Shown here: positions 27,003-34,619 of the stretch, piece by piece | Numbering within the stretch: position 1 is the first letter of the stretch | How the letters are laid out: the number at the start of each line of letters is the position of its first letter | Source of the DNA: ZC4RG19 sp017577565 | Lineage (GTDB): Bacteria > Actinomycetota > Acidimicrobiia > Acidimicrobiales > VFJN01 | NCBI GenBank assembly: GCA_047459075.1 | Contig: VSCH01000005.1 | Location: 1-64,000, forward strand | Direction: 5' to 3' | Length of the DNA: 64,000 bases | The notes under the pieces: generated by a model | What the model saw: the letters and a program-made list of their open reading frames with translations, nothing else | Told to the model about the DNA's origin: nothing | The model's database searches: none | Made by a program: the position numbers and the translations under genes

Positions 27003-27760
27003 GGCTCCGGTTCCGGCGGCGCGACGACCGGCCGGAAGGGCGGCGGCTCGGCGACGACCTGCTGCTGGAGGGCGATGATCCGGGCGATGCCCTTCTCGCC
27101 GAGGGCCAGCATCCGGTCCAGCTCGGCCCGCCCGAACGGGTGGCCCTCGGCCGTGCCCTGCACCTCGACGTAGCGGCCCTCCGAGGTCATGACGAGGTTC
27201 ATGTCGACCTCGGCCGTCGAGTCCTCCTCGTAGGGCAGGTCGAGCACCGGCTCGCCCCGCACGACGCCGACCGAGACCGCGGCGCAGAACGCGGTCAGCG
27301 GGTGCTCCTCGACGACCCCCTGCGCCACCAGCCGGGTGAGCGCGTCGTGCAGGGCGACGTAGCCACCGCAGATGGCGGCCGTGCGGGTGCCGCCGTCGGC
27401 CTGCAGCACGTCGCAGTCGACGATGACCTGCCGCTCGCCCAGCCGCTCCATGTCGCACACCGACCGCAGGGCCCGCCCGATCAGCCGCTGGATCTCCTGG
27501 GTGCGGCCCGACGGCCGGCCGTCGCGCACCTCGCGCCGCACCCGCTCGGGCGACGAGCCGGGGAGCATCGAGTACTCGGCGGTGACCCAGCCCGTGCCGT
27601 TGCCCCGCATCCAGCGGGGCACCTCCTCGTCGATCGAGGCCGTGCACAGCACACGGGTCCGCCCGAAGCTGACCAGGCACGAGCCGGCCGCCATCTCGGT
27701 GAAGTCGCGCTCGAAGGTGACCGGCCGCAGCTCGTCGGGTGCTCGTCCGTCGGGTCGCAT
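26999..27760 (-). CDS. rph: Ribonuclease PH
   Basis: A phosphate-dependent 3'-5' exoribonuclease that trims tRNA precursors at the 3' end, acting as a hexamer. The sequence is canonical: RPDGRAPDELRPVTFERDF, VLCTASIDEEVPRWM, GWVTAEYSMLPGS, RTQEIQRLIGRALR, CDVLQADGGTRTAAICG and the conserved ending EVQGTAEGHPF. 253 residues. TACGGT (27768-27773 on this strand) sits 7 nt before the ATG at 27760, so the mRNA is probably leaderless. rdgB overlaps its stop. A 74-nt gap separates it from the metallo-beta-lactamase-fold gene upstream. Confidence 0.96.
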   Translation of the reverse strand: MRPDGRAPDELRPVTFERDFTEMAAGSCLVSFGRTRVLCTASIDEEVPRWMRGNGTGWVTAEYSMLPGSSPERVRREVRDGRPSGRTQEIQRLIGRALRSVCDMERLGERQVIVDCDVLQADGGTRTAAICGGYVALHDALTRLVAQGVVEEHPLTAFCAAVSVGVVRGEPVLDLPYEEDSTAEVDMNLVMTSEGRYVEVQGTAEGHPFGRAELDRMLALGEKGIARIIALQQQVVAEPPPFRPVVAPPEPEP

Positions 27761-27834
27761 CGCCAGCACCGTAACCAGCGGGCCCGCGCCGCCGCAGGGC
27801 GGAGCGCCCCGGGCGTCCGGGCGGCTCCCGCCGG

Positions 27835-28584
27835 TCAGACGGTGAAGGTCGTCCCCGGGGCGGCCAGCTCGATCGGGCCGTCGAAGGCGGCGGCCGCCCG
27901 GCGCCGCTGGTCGGCCGGGTCGACCCCCGGCGTCACGTGGGTGAGCACCAGCCGGGCGGCGCCGACGGCCGTGGCCAGCGCCCCCGCCTGGCGGGCGGAC
28001 AGGTGCTGATGGCGGTTCTCGGCCTCGGGCGGGAACGAGGCCTCGCACAGGAAGGCGTCGACGCCGCCGCCGACCCCGTGGCCGTCCCAGGCCGGGCCGG
28101 TGTCGGCGCTGTAGAGCAGCGAGCGGCCGGCGCCGTCGACCCGTACGGCCAGCGTCTCGACCGGGTGGTCGGTGCGGCTGAAGCGCAGGGACAGGTCGCC
28201 GACCGTCACGCGCGAGCTCTCGTCGACCGTGTGCCAGCGCAGCGTCGGCTCGAGCTGGCCGATGAGCACCCGGGCGGCGGCCAGCGTGCCGGCCGTCCCG
28301 TAGACCGGCAGGTCGGCGAGGTCGAGCACGTAGCGCATGGCGTTGCGCAGGATCGGCAGGTCGAGCCAGTGGTCGGGGTGCTCGTGCGAGAGGACGACGG
28401 CGTCGAGGTCGGCGATGGCCACGTGCCGCTGCAACGCCGCCAGCGTCCCCGAGCCGAGGTCGACGATCAGCGTCGCCGACGGCGAGCGGACGAGGTAGCC
28501 GCTGCACGCCTGGCCCGGGCCGGGGTAGGTGCCGGACGAGCCCAGCACGGTGACGCGCAGGTCGCCTGCGTGCGGTCGGTCCAC
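27835..28584 (-). CDS. Metallo-beta-lactamase-fold hydrolase
   Basis: A 249-residue MBL-fold protein similar to the RNase Z/cyclic-phosphodiesterase branch. Zinc motifs visible are SHEHPDHWLDLPIL (HxHxDH) after LDAVVL, a histidine in FSRTDHPVET, an Asp in LLYSADTGPAWDG and a late His in LTHVTPG. It is shorter than full RNase Z, and no flexible arm is evident, so a small-molecule phosphodiesterase is equally likely. The GTG start at 28584 follows TAACCT (28592-28597) by 7 nt, pointing to a leaderless transcript and making the longer upstream frame unlikely. It lies just upstream of rph-rdgB and in the same direction. Confidence 0.88.
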   Translation of the reverse strand: MDRPHAGDLRVTVLGSSGTYPGPGQACSGYLVRSPSATLIVDLGSGTLAALQRHVAIADLDAVVLSHEHPDHWLDLPILRNAMRYVLDLADLPVYGTAGTLAAARVLIGQLEPTLRWHTVDESSRVTVGDLSLRFSRTDHPVETLAVRVDGAGRSLLYSADTGPAWDGHGVGGGVDAFLCEASFPPEAENRHQHLSARQAGALATAVGAARLVLTHVTPGVDPADQRRRAAAAFDGPIELAAPGTTFTV

Positions 28585-28631
28585 CCCCGGCAGGTTAGGC
28601 GTCGGGCTGGCCGATCCCGGGGCGCCCGTCG

Positions 28632-28637
28632 TAGAGT
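28632..28637 (+). promoter_or_regulatory. -10 box (TAGAGT) of the riboswitch-GDT1 transcript
   Basis: TAGAGT places transcription start near 28644, four bases before the riboswitch P1 stem. Confidence 0.55.
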
Positions 28638-28647
28638 GGGCGGCTCG

Positions 28648-28737
28648 GAAGGGGAGTAGCCCCTCGACGGCCGTTCGACACGCTGGCGGATACCCGCCCG
28701 GGCGGTCGGCCCGCACCCGCGGGTGGGCGAGACCTTC
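28648..28737 (+). promoter_or_regulatory. yybP-ykoY (manganese) riboswitch
   Basis: The two conserved loops of the yybP-ykoY class are present: GGGGAGTAGC at 28651-28660 and GAGACCTTC at 28729-28737, with P1 formed by GAAGG (28648-28652) and CCTTC (28733-28737). GC-rich helices lie between. Known members bind Mn2+ and turn on Mn exporters; the next gene encodes exactly such a protein. Downstream, CCGGTCCG-GA-CGGACCGG (28781-28798) ends 4 nt before the CGGAGGACGAGG ribosome region and is the likely expression platform, suggesting translational control. Confidence 0.9.
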
Positions 28738-28816
28738 GACATCGGACGCACGACGCCGTCCGGGTCGAGGTCCGCGTGCCCCGGTCCGGACGGACCGGAC
28801 CGGAGGACGAGGCACG

Positions 28817-29377
28817 TTGGACGCACTCTTCGCCGCCCTGGCCCTGGTGTTCGTCGCCGAGCTCGGCGACAAGACCCAGCTCGTGGCGCTCGGCTTCGGC
28901 GCCCGCCACCGCCTCGCCCCCGTGCTGGCCGGCGTCACCCTCGCCTACATGGCGACCAACCTGCTGTCGGTGGTCGTCGGCGGCCTGCTCGGCGCGACGC
29001 TGCCGACCCGGGCCATCGGGCTGGGCGGCGGGCTGCTCTTCCTGGGCTTCGCCGCCTGGACGCTGTGGCGGGGCGAGGCCGAGGACGAGGAGGCCGGCGC
29101 GGCGGCGAGCGGGCGGTCGATCCTGCTGTCGGTGTCGGCGGCGATGTTCGTCGCCGAGCTGGGCGACAAGACGATGCTGGCCACCGCCACCCTGGCCGCC
29201 CAGGGCAACCCGGTCCTGGTGTGGATCGGAGCGACCGTGGGCATCGTCCTCTCCGGCGTCCTCGGCGTGCTGCTGGGCCGGGCCTTCGGCGCCAGCCTCC
29301 CCGAGCGGGCGACCCGCGTCGGCTCGGCCCTCCTCTTCGCCGCCTTCGGCGTCGTCCTGATCGTGACCAACCTCTGA
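28817..29377 (+). CDS. GDT1/TMEM165-family manganese exporter
   Basis: A 186-residue membrane protein with the two signature repeats of the UPF0016/GDT1 family, VAELGDKTQLVALGF (residue 13 on) and VAELGDKTMLATATL, each in a block of three helices (six in all). In bacteria (for example Vibrio MneA and cyanobacterial Mnx) the family exports Mn2+ across the inner membrane. The TTG start at 28817 follows GGAGGACGAGG. The upstream yybP-ykoY riboswitch supports a manganese role: high Mn2+ would increase expression. Cytoplasmic loop residues 90-105 are acidic. It converges on the LLM gene across a repeat-bearing spacer. Confidence 0.93.
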   Translation: MDALFAALALVFVAELGDKTQLVALGFGARHRLAPVLAGVTLAYMATNLLSVVVGGLLGATLPTRAIGLGGGLLFLGFAAWTLWRGEAEDEEAGAAASGRSILLSVSAAMFVAELGDKTMLATATLAAQGNPVLVWIGATVGIVLSGVLGVLLGRAFGASLPERATRVGSALLFAAFGVVLIVTNL

Positions 29378-29419
29378 CCCGCCCGACGCCCGGCGCCGGC
29401 GGGGGCCGCCCCTCACCCG

Positions 29420-29641
29420 TCCTGCCGTCCCTCACGTGCGCTCGTGCGGCTGCGAGACGCCAGAACGGCGGGCCCTCGGGGGGCCGAGCACCTGGGCGCC
29501 GATCCCACCCACATCTGGCGCCTCTCACGCAGCGATGCGGTGGTGACGGACGCCGGTACGGGCGGGGCGGGGTGGCCGGCGCGCGCCTCCCCCGTTCCGG
29601 TGGCGCTCACGCGGGCATGCGCTGCTGAAGCACGCCGGAAC
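29420..29641. repeat. Three degenerate palindromic repeats in a 316-nt gene-free spacer
   Basis: Between two converging genes (29378-29693) I find no coding gene, but three related copies begin near 29420, 29512 and 29594. Each contains CTCACG, then TGCG, then ACGCC and a nearby AACG/TACG, and each is an imperfect inverted repeat. The third is clearest: GTTCCGG (29594-29600) pairs with CCGGAAC (29635-29641). Spacing is 82-93 nt. The set resembles a REP/BIME-type cluster, which in other bacteria lies between convergent genes and affects transcript ends. Confidence 0.55.
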
Positions 29642-29693
29642 GCCTGGGGGCGGGGCCGGGGCGCACCGGGCCGCGCCCCGGTGACCCGGCGGG

Positions 29694-30590
29694 TCAGGTC
29701 TCGAGGGGGAGGACCTCGGCGGCCAGCTCGTCCAGCTCGGCGTCCCAGTCGGGCGGCTCCTCGACGGGCACGACGACGAACTTCGACGCCCCGACGGCGA
29801 CGAACCGCTGCAGCTGGCGCCGCAGGCCGTCGACGCCGGAGGGCACGACGTCCCGGGGATCGAAATCGGGGCGGCGGGAGCTGACCACGGCGGCCACCGC
29901 CGGCGGCAGCTCGCCCCGCACGTAGGGGACGAGCACGCCGAGGTGCTCGGGGTCGATCGTGCGGCCGTGCTCGGCGGCCACGGCGGTGATCGTCGCCCAC
30001 CCCGCCTCGACCTCGGCGGGCACGGTGAACGACGGCAGCCAGCCGTCGCCCAGCCGGCCGGTCCGCCGCAGCTCGGACGGCGACGTACCGCCCAGCCACA
30101 CGTCGACGTGGTCCTGGACCGGCTTGGGCCGCAGGGTGACCCCCTCGACCCGGAAGTGCTCGCCGTCGTGGTGGACGTCGTCCTCGGTCCACAGCCGGCG
30201 GATCAGCGTGAGCGCCTCGTCGAAGAGCCCGGCCCGGGCCCGCCGGTCGACGCCGAAGGCCCGGTGCTCCGCCGGCACCGGCGCGCCGAGACCGACGGCC
30301 GGCAGCAGGCGGCCGCCGGACAGGCGGTCGAGGCTGGCGAGCTCCTTGGCCACGACGACCGGGTTGCGGCCGGGGAGGACGAGCACGCTCGTGCCCAGCT
30401 TCAACCGCCGGGTGCGCCCGGCGGCGACGGCCAGGCCCACCAACGGGTCCGGCGCCGGGCCGGTGAGGCGCTCGCTGAGCCACAGCGAGTCGAAGCCCCG
30501 CCGCTCGAGCCCGTCGACCAGCGCCGGGAACCGCTCGGCGTCGCCGGCCGGCGTCTGCGTGCCGAGCCCGAAGCCGATGCGCACCTTCAC
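29694..30590 (-). CDS. LLM-class F420-dependent oxidoreductase
   Basis: A 298-residue luciferase-like TIM-barrel enzyme. It shows the family N-terminus KVRIGFGLGTQTPAGDAERF, the GFDSLWLSERL strand, LGTSVLVLPGRNPVVVAKELASLDRLSGGRL and WLGGTSPSELRRTGRLGDGWLPSF. These match the actinobacterial F420-binding subgroup rather than FMN bacterial luciferase. Substrate unknown; relatives reduce or oxidise many small molecules. Start GTG at 30590. It lies 40 nt downstream of cysM on the same strand, so read-through from the sulfur genes is possible. The stop borders the repeat cluster. Confidence 0.88.
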   Translation of the reverse strand: MKVRIGFGLGTQTPAGDAERFPALVDGLERRGFDSLWLSERLTGPAPDPLVGLAVAAGRTRRLKLGTSVLVLPGRNPVVVAKELASLDRLSGGRLLPAVGLGAPVPAEHRAFGVDRRARAGLFDEALTLIRRLWTEDDVHHDGEHFRVEGVTLRPKPVQDHVDVWLGGTSPSELRRTGRLGDGWLPSFTVPAEVEAGWATITAVAAEHGRTIDPEHLGVLVPYVRGELPPAVAAVVSSRRPDFDPRDVVPSGVDGLRRQLQRFVAVGASKFVVVPVEEPPDWDAELDELAAEVLPLET

Positions 30591-30630
30591 GCCGCCGCTC
30601 CCCTCCCCCGCCGCCGGCCGGTCCCCGAGG

Positions 30631-31578
30631 TCAGAAGACGATCAGCCGCTCGGCCAGCTCGGCGACCTCGTCGATGTCGCCGGTCCAGGCCCCGGTGGAC
30701 AGGTACTTCCACCCGCCGTCCGCGAGGACGACGACGATCGTGCCGGTGTCGATCTCGCCGGCCACCCGGGCCGCGCCGGCCATGGCCGCCCCGCCGGAGA
30801 TGCCGGAGAACACCCCGACGTCGGTGAGCCGGCGGGTCCACTCGATCGACTCCCGGGGCCGGACGATGCGCTTGCGGTCGAGCAGGTCGGGCCCGCCCCA
30901 CTTCTCGTAGATGGGCGGGATGTAGCCCTCGTCCAGGTTCCGCAGGCCCTCGACCCGCTCGCCGAGCGGCGGCTCGATGGCCACCACCTTGACGTCGGGG
31001 TTCTGCTCCTTGAGGTAGCGCCCGACGCCCATCAACGTGCCGGTGGTGCCGAGCCCGGCGACGAAGTGCGTGACCTCGGGGCAGTCCCGCCAGATCTCCG
31101 GGCCCGTGCCCTCGTAGTGGGCCCGGGGGTTGGCCTCGTTGGCGTACTGGTAGAGGAAGGCCCACTCGGGGTGCTCGTCGGCCAGCTCGCGGGCGTGGCG
31201 GACGGCGCCGTTCGACCCCTCGGCCCCGGGCGTGGTGATGATCTCGGCGCCCCACACCTCCAGCGCCTGGCGGCGCTCGACCGACACGTTCTCGGGCATG
31301 ACGATCGTGATCGGGTAGCCCTTGATGCGGGCGATCATCGACAGGGCGATGCCCGTGTTGCCCGAGGACGGCTCGATGATCCTCTTCCCGGGGGTGAGCG
31401 TGCCGTCGGCCTCGGCCTCCTCGACCATGCGCAGGGCGACGCGGTCCTTCACCGACCCGGCGGGGTTCTGCCCCTCGAGCTTCGCCAGGATGCGCACGCC
31501 CGGGTTGGGGCTGAGCGCGCTGACGTCGAGCATCGGGGTGTTGCCGATCAGTTCGAGGATCGAGGAGTGGACGGCCAC
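30631..31578 (-). CDS. cysM: CysM-type cysteine synthase (CysO-thiocarboxylate dependent type)
   Basis: A PLP enzyme forming cysteine. The 315 residues resemble mycobacterial CysM more than OASS-A: ELIGNTPMLD, the PLP lysine in GSVKDR (Lys44), EPSSGNTGIALSM, MPENVSVERRQ, GSNGAVRHARELA, YQYANEANPRAHYEGTGPEIW and ADGGWKYLSTGAW. Mycobacterial CysM uses O-phosphoserine and a thiocarboxylated carrier protein, CysO, released by Mec. A Mec-type gene lies upstream, but the 77-nt gap between them cannot hold cysO, so the carrier must be elsewhere or different. GTG at 31578 is the best start. A palindrome and -10 box lie upstream. Confidence 0.93.
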   Translation of the reverse strand: MAVHSSILELIGNTPMLDVSALSPNPGVRILAKLEGQNPAGSVKDRVALRMVEEAEADGTLTPGKRIIEPSSGNTGIALSMIARIKGYPITIVMPENVSVERRQALEVWGAEIITTPGAEGSNGAVRHARELADEHPEWAFLYQYANEANPRAHYEGTGPEIWRDCPEVTHFVAGLGTTGTLMGVGRYLKEQNPDVKVVAIEPPLGERVEGLRNLDEGYIPPIYEKWGGPDLLDRKRIVRPRESIEWTRRLTDVGVFSGISGGAAMAGAARVAGEIDTGTIVVVLADGGWKYLSTGAWTGDIDEVAELAERLIVF

Positions 31579-31602
31579 GGCGAGGTCCCGGAGGTCGGCG
31601 GG

Positions 31603-31634
31603 CGGAAATTCCGAGTTGCGCAGTCGGCAATCTA
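31603..31634 (-). promoter_or_regulatory. cysM promoter with AT-rich palindrome
   Basis: On the minus strand, TAGATT (31629-31634) is followed by a perfect 11-nt palindrome, CGGAATTTCCG (31603-31613), then the cysM start 24 nt on. The palindrome lies just downstream of the likely transcription start, a repressor-like position. Which regulator binds is unknown. Confidence 0.45.
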
Positions 31635-31655
31635 CCGACGAGGGGGCGGGGGCGC

Positions 31656-32075
31656 CTACCCCGCGGCGGTGGCGTCGACGAGCCGCACGGGCTCCTCGGT
31701 GATCTCGCCGTCGACGATGCGGTACGAGCGGAGGACCGGCGACTCCCGCTTCAGCGACACGATGACGTAGTGCCACGACGGCACCGGCGCCTGGGCCACG
31801 TCGGTGGGCGACGGGTAGGCCTCGGTGTGGGTGTGGCTGTGCACGACACCGATGATCTCGAGGCCCCGGCCCTCGGCGTCGCGGTCGGCCCGCAGGTGGT
31901 CGCGGGGGTCGACCGTGTAGACGCGGCTGGACGCGGCGGCGTTGCGGCACGGGTAGAACACGGTGGCCGTGTCCGAGCCCGGCTCGCCGGCCAGCAGGCC
32001 GCACGCCTCGTCCGGCAGACCGCCGTAGGCGTGGCCCACCACCTCGTGCCAGACGTCCTCGGTCAGCGACAGCAC
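31656..32075 (-). CDS. mec: Mec-type JAMM (JAB1/M67) metalloprotease
   Basis: A 139-residue zinc peptidase of the JAMM family. Catalytic residues are visible: Glu23 (PDEACG), His79 and His81 (HSHTH), Ser89 and Asp92 (SPTD), matching E...HxHx7SxxD. In Mycobacterium, Mec releases cysteine from CysO-cysteine made by CysM; the adjacent cysM supports the same task here, with cysO missing from the gap. The GTG start at 32075 follows TAGCCT (32083-32088) by 7 nt, so the transcript is probably leaderless. It is divergent from smpB. Confidence 0.92.
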   Translation of the reverse strand: MLSLTEDVWHEVVGHAYGGLPDEACGLLAGEPGSDTATVFYPCRNAAASSRVYTVDPRDHLRADRDAEGRGLEIIGVVHSHTHTEAYPSPTDVAQAPVPSWHYVIVSLKRESPVLRSYRIVDGEITEEPVRLVDATAAG

Positions 32076-32137
32076 GGCCGGCAGGCTAGCCCCGGGGGCG
32101 GTCGGCGCCGACCGGCGGTACCCTGACCCGTCCTCCT

Positions 32138-32623
32138 ATGGCCCGCACGAAGACTCCGCCCGGCACCCAGCTCATCGCCAGCAACCGACGGGCGCGGCGC
32201 AACTACGACATCCTCGAGACCATCGAGGCCGGCCTCGTCCTGCGCGGCAGCGAGGTCAAGTCGCTGCGCGAGGCGCGCGTGCAGCTCGGCGACGCCTACG
32301 CGCGCATCGAGGACGGCGAGGCCTGGCTGGAGTCGATGCACATCGGCGTCTACGAGCACTCGCAGCGCCACAGCGGTCACGAGCCGGAGCGGCGGCGCAA
32401 GCTGCTGCTCCACCGGGCCGAGATCGACCGGCTGCGCCAGATCGTCGAGGAGCAGCACCTGACCCTCGTGCCGCTGTCGATCTACTTCAAGAACGGCATC
32501 GCCAAGGTCGAGCTGGCCCTGGCCCGGGGCCGCAAGACCTACGACAAGCGCCGGGTGCTGGCCGAGCGCGACGCCGCCCGCGAGGCGCAGCGGGCCATGG
32601 CCCGGGCCGGGCGGGACGACTGA
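32138..32623 (+). CDS. smpB: SsrA-binding protein SmpB
   Basis: The protein partner of tmRNA in rescue of stalled ribosomes. The 161-residue sequence is typical: NRRARRNYDILETIEAGLVLRGSEVKSLREARVQLGDAYARI, HIGVYEHSQRHSGHEPERRRKLLLHR, and the basic C-terminal tail KTYDKRRVLAERDAAREAQRAMAR that enters the mRNA channel. ATG at 32138. A TACCCT box 13 nt upstream may be its promoter. The tmRNA gene lies about 2 kb further along, separated by bioD and bioF on the other strand. Confidence 0.97.
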   Translation: MARTKTPPGTQLIASNRRARRNYDILETIEAGLVLRGSEVKSLREARVQLGDAYARIEDGEAWLESMHIGVYEHSQRHSGHEPERRRKLLLHRAEIDRLRQIVEEQHLTLVPLSIYFKNGIAKVELALARGRKTYDKRRVLAERDAAREAQRAMARAGRDD

Positions 32624-32627
32624 CCGA

Positions 32628-32645
32628 CGGCCGGGGCGCCGGCCG
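32628..32645. terminator. Hairpin between convergent smpB and bioD
   Basis: CGGCCGG-GGCG-CCGGCCG, a perfect 7-bp stem with a tetraloop, fills most of the 28-nt gap between the two stops. Confidence 0.5.
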
Positions 32646-32651
32646 CCGGGG

Positions 32652-33302
32652 TCACGACGGCCAGCCGACGATGGGCGCGACCAGGTCCTCGGGGTCGGTC
32701 ACGACCTCGTAGCCGTCCCGCTCGACCAGCCACTCGAGGTTGCGCAGGTGCAGCTCGTCGTCGGGGTCGAAGCGGTTGAGCACGACCGTCAGCGGCCGCC
32801 GCCCGAACGGGGCGGCCGCGAGCCGCACGGCGTTGACGACGCCGAGGCCGGCGTCGGCCACCAGCACGACGTGCTCCGGGTCGAGCGCCTCGGCCAGGGT
32901 GACGGCGTCGCCGTCGTCCGCCAGCGGCGAGCGCACCCCGCCGGCGGTCTCGACCAGCCCGACGCCGACGGCCGGCGGCCAGGCCAGCTCGTCCACGAGG
33001 TCGGCGATCGTGAACCCCGGCCGGCCGAGCGCCGCGGCCGCCATGGGCGGGGCCATCGCCGCCGGGTACCAGCGGTGACGGGGGCAGACGATGGCCGGGT
33101 GGTCGCCGGCGGCGTGGGCCAGCAGCGCGGCGTCGGTCTCGGTCGGGTCGTCGTCGGGGTCGTAGGACTGGACGGGCTTGCGCACGGCCACGATCAGGCC
33201 CCGGCGCCGCAGGGCCCGGACGAGCCGGCACGCCACCCAGGTCTTGCCGACCTCGGTGCCGGTGCCGGCGACGAGCACGAGCCGCTCAGGACGGTTGGCC
33301 AC
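32652..33302 (-). CDS. bioD: Dethiobiotin synthetase
   Basis: The ATP-dependent enzyme that closes the ureido ring of dethiobiotin from 7,8-diaminononanoate and CO2 in biotin synthesis. The 216 residues show the P-loop GTGTEVGKTW (residues about 13-22), the RKPVQSY substrate strand and ETAGGVRSPL. The GTG at 33302 overlaps the 3' end of bioF by 17 nt, so they form an operon. bioA and bioB are not in the window. The product is close to the normal length (about 225). Confidence 0.92.
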   Translation of the reverse strand: MANRPERLVLVAGTGTEVGKTWVACRLVRALRRRGLIVAVRKPVQSYDPDDDPTETDAALLAHAAGDHPAIVCPRHRWYPAAMAPPMAAAALGRPGFTIADLVDELAWPPAVGVGLVETAGGVRSPLADDGDAVTLAEALDPEHVVLVADAGLGVVNAVRLAAAPFGRRPLTVVLNRFDPDDELHLRNLEWLVERDGYEVVTDPEDLVAPIVGWPS

Positions 33303-34494
33303 GGCCCTCCCGGGACGGCGCGGGCGGCGACGGGCGGTCGGTGGCGCCGGGGGGCGCCGCCGCGGGCAGCGCCGCCAGCGCGGCCACGAGCCGGTCGACC
33401 TGGTCGTCGGTGTGCGCGGCGGACAGCGCCACGCGCAGGCGCGAGGTGCCGGGCGGCACCGTCGGCGGCCGGATGGCGGGCACGAGCAGGCCCTGCTCCA
33501 GCAGCGCGCCGGCCGCGGCCACGGCGGCGGCCTCCTCCCCCACGACCACCGGCACGATGGGCGTCGGGTGGCCGGGGCGCACCCGGTCGACGTTGCGCCG
33601 GAGCCGGCCGAGCAGCGCGGCCCCCTCGGGCGACCGCAGGACCCGGAGGGCGGCCAGGCCGGCGGCGGTGTCGGCCGGCGTCGGCGCGGTCGTGAAGATG
33701 AAGGGCCGGGCCCGGTTGACGAGCAGGTCGACGTAGCGGCGGGGCCCCGCGACGAACCCGCCGAGCGCACCCAGCGCCTTGGACAGCGTGCCGACGCGCA
33801 GCAGCGGCACGTCCCGGGCCGCGGCGGCCGCCGGGTCGACGTCGGGCCCGATGACGGCGTGGGCCTCGTCGAGCACGACGAGCGCGTCGTGGGCGGCGCA
33901 GACGTCGAGGAGGCCCTCGACGTCGACGACGTCGCCGTCCATCGAGAACGCGCTGTCGGTGACGACGAGCGCCGGGCCCCGGGCCTCGGCGGTCACCTCG
34001 ACGAGCAGCTTGGCCAGGTGGTCGAGGTCGGCGTGGCGGTACACGCGCACCCGGGCCCGGGCCAGGCGGGCGCCGTCGACGATCGACGCGTGGTTCAGCT
34101 CGTCGGAGAGGATCGTCACGTCCTCGCCGCCCAGGGCGGTCAGCACCCCGACGTTGGCGGCGAAGCCGGTCGGGAAGGTCAGGGCGGCCTCGGTGCCCTT
34201 CCAGTCGGCCAGCTCGGCCTCGAGCTCGGCGTGCACCGGGCGGGAGCCGACGACCAGCCGGGACGCCCCGGCGCCGGCGCCCCAGCGGTCGAGCGCCTCG
34301 TGGGCGGCGGCCACCACCGCCGGGTGGTGGGTGAGGCCGAGGTAGTCGTTCGAGGCGAAGGTGACGACCGGACGGCCGTCCAGCTCCCCCGTCACCGGCC
34401 CGGTGGTGGCGATCGGCCGGGTCGCGCGCCAGCGCCCCGCCGCCCGCACGGCGTCGAGCTCGGCCTCGACGCGCCGGTCCCACGCGCCCCTCAT
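33286..34494 (-). CDS. bioF: 8-amino-7-oxononanoate synthase
   Basis: A PLP-dependent alpha-oxoamine synthase that condenses pimeloyl-thioester with L-alanine in the first committed biotin step. Motifs: FASNDYLGLTHHP, GAGAGASRLVVGS, DELNHASIVDG, VVTDSAFSMDGD, VLDEAHAVI and the PLP lysine Lys239 in GTLSKALGALGG. 402 residues, with a short Pro/Arg C-terminal extension that overlaps bioD. KBL (glycine C-acetyltransferase) is the main alternative, but pairing with bioD settles it. ATG at 34494, divergent from tmRNA. Confidence 0.92.
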   Translation of the reverse strand: MRGAWDRRVEAELDAVRAAGRWRATRPIATTGPVTGELDGRPVVTFASNDYLGLTHHPAVVAAAHEALDRWGAGAGASRLVVGSRPVHAELEAELADWKGTEAALTFPTGFAANVGVLTALGGEDVTILSDELNHASIVDGARLARARVRVYRHADLDHLAKLLVEVTAEARGPALVVTDSAFSMDGDVVDVEGLLDVCAAHDALVVLDEAHAVIGPDVDPAAAAARDVPLLRVGTLSKALGALGGFVAGPRRYVDLLVNRARPFIFTTAPTPADTAAGLAALRVLRSPEGAALLGRLRRNVDRVRPGHPTPIVPVVVGEEAAAVAAAGALLEQGLLVPAIRPPTVPPGTSRLRVALSAAHTDDQVDRLVAALAALPAAAPPGATDRPSPPAPSREGRGQPS

Positions 34495-34593
34495 CGCGGT
34501 ACCCTGCCGGGCCCGCGCCGCCCGCCGGCGCCGTGCGTCCTGGCCTGCATCGGGACGCAGCGTAGGACGGGTCGGGGCGTCACATCCCGCCGG

Positions 34594-34599
34594 TACACT
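34594..34599 (+). promoter_or_regulatory. -10 box (TACACT) of ssrA
   Basis: TACACT places the start near 34606, about 14 nt before the mature 5' end of tmRNA at 34620. Confidence 0.5.
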
Positions 34600-34619
34600 G
34601 AGGTGCTGCTACTTGACAA

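Noticed and set aside
29378..29693. Short ORFs in the GDT1-LLM spacer
   Set aside because: Frames are Arg/Ala/Gly-rich and arise from palindromic repeats; no ribosome site or promoter fits.
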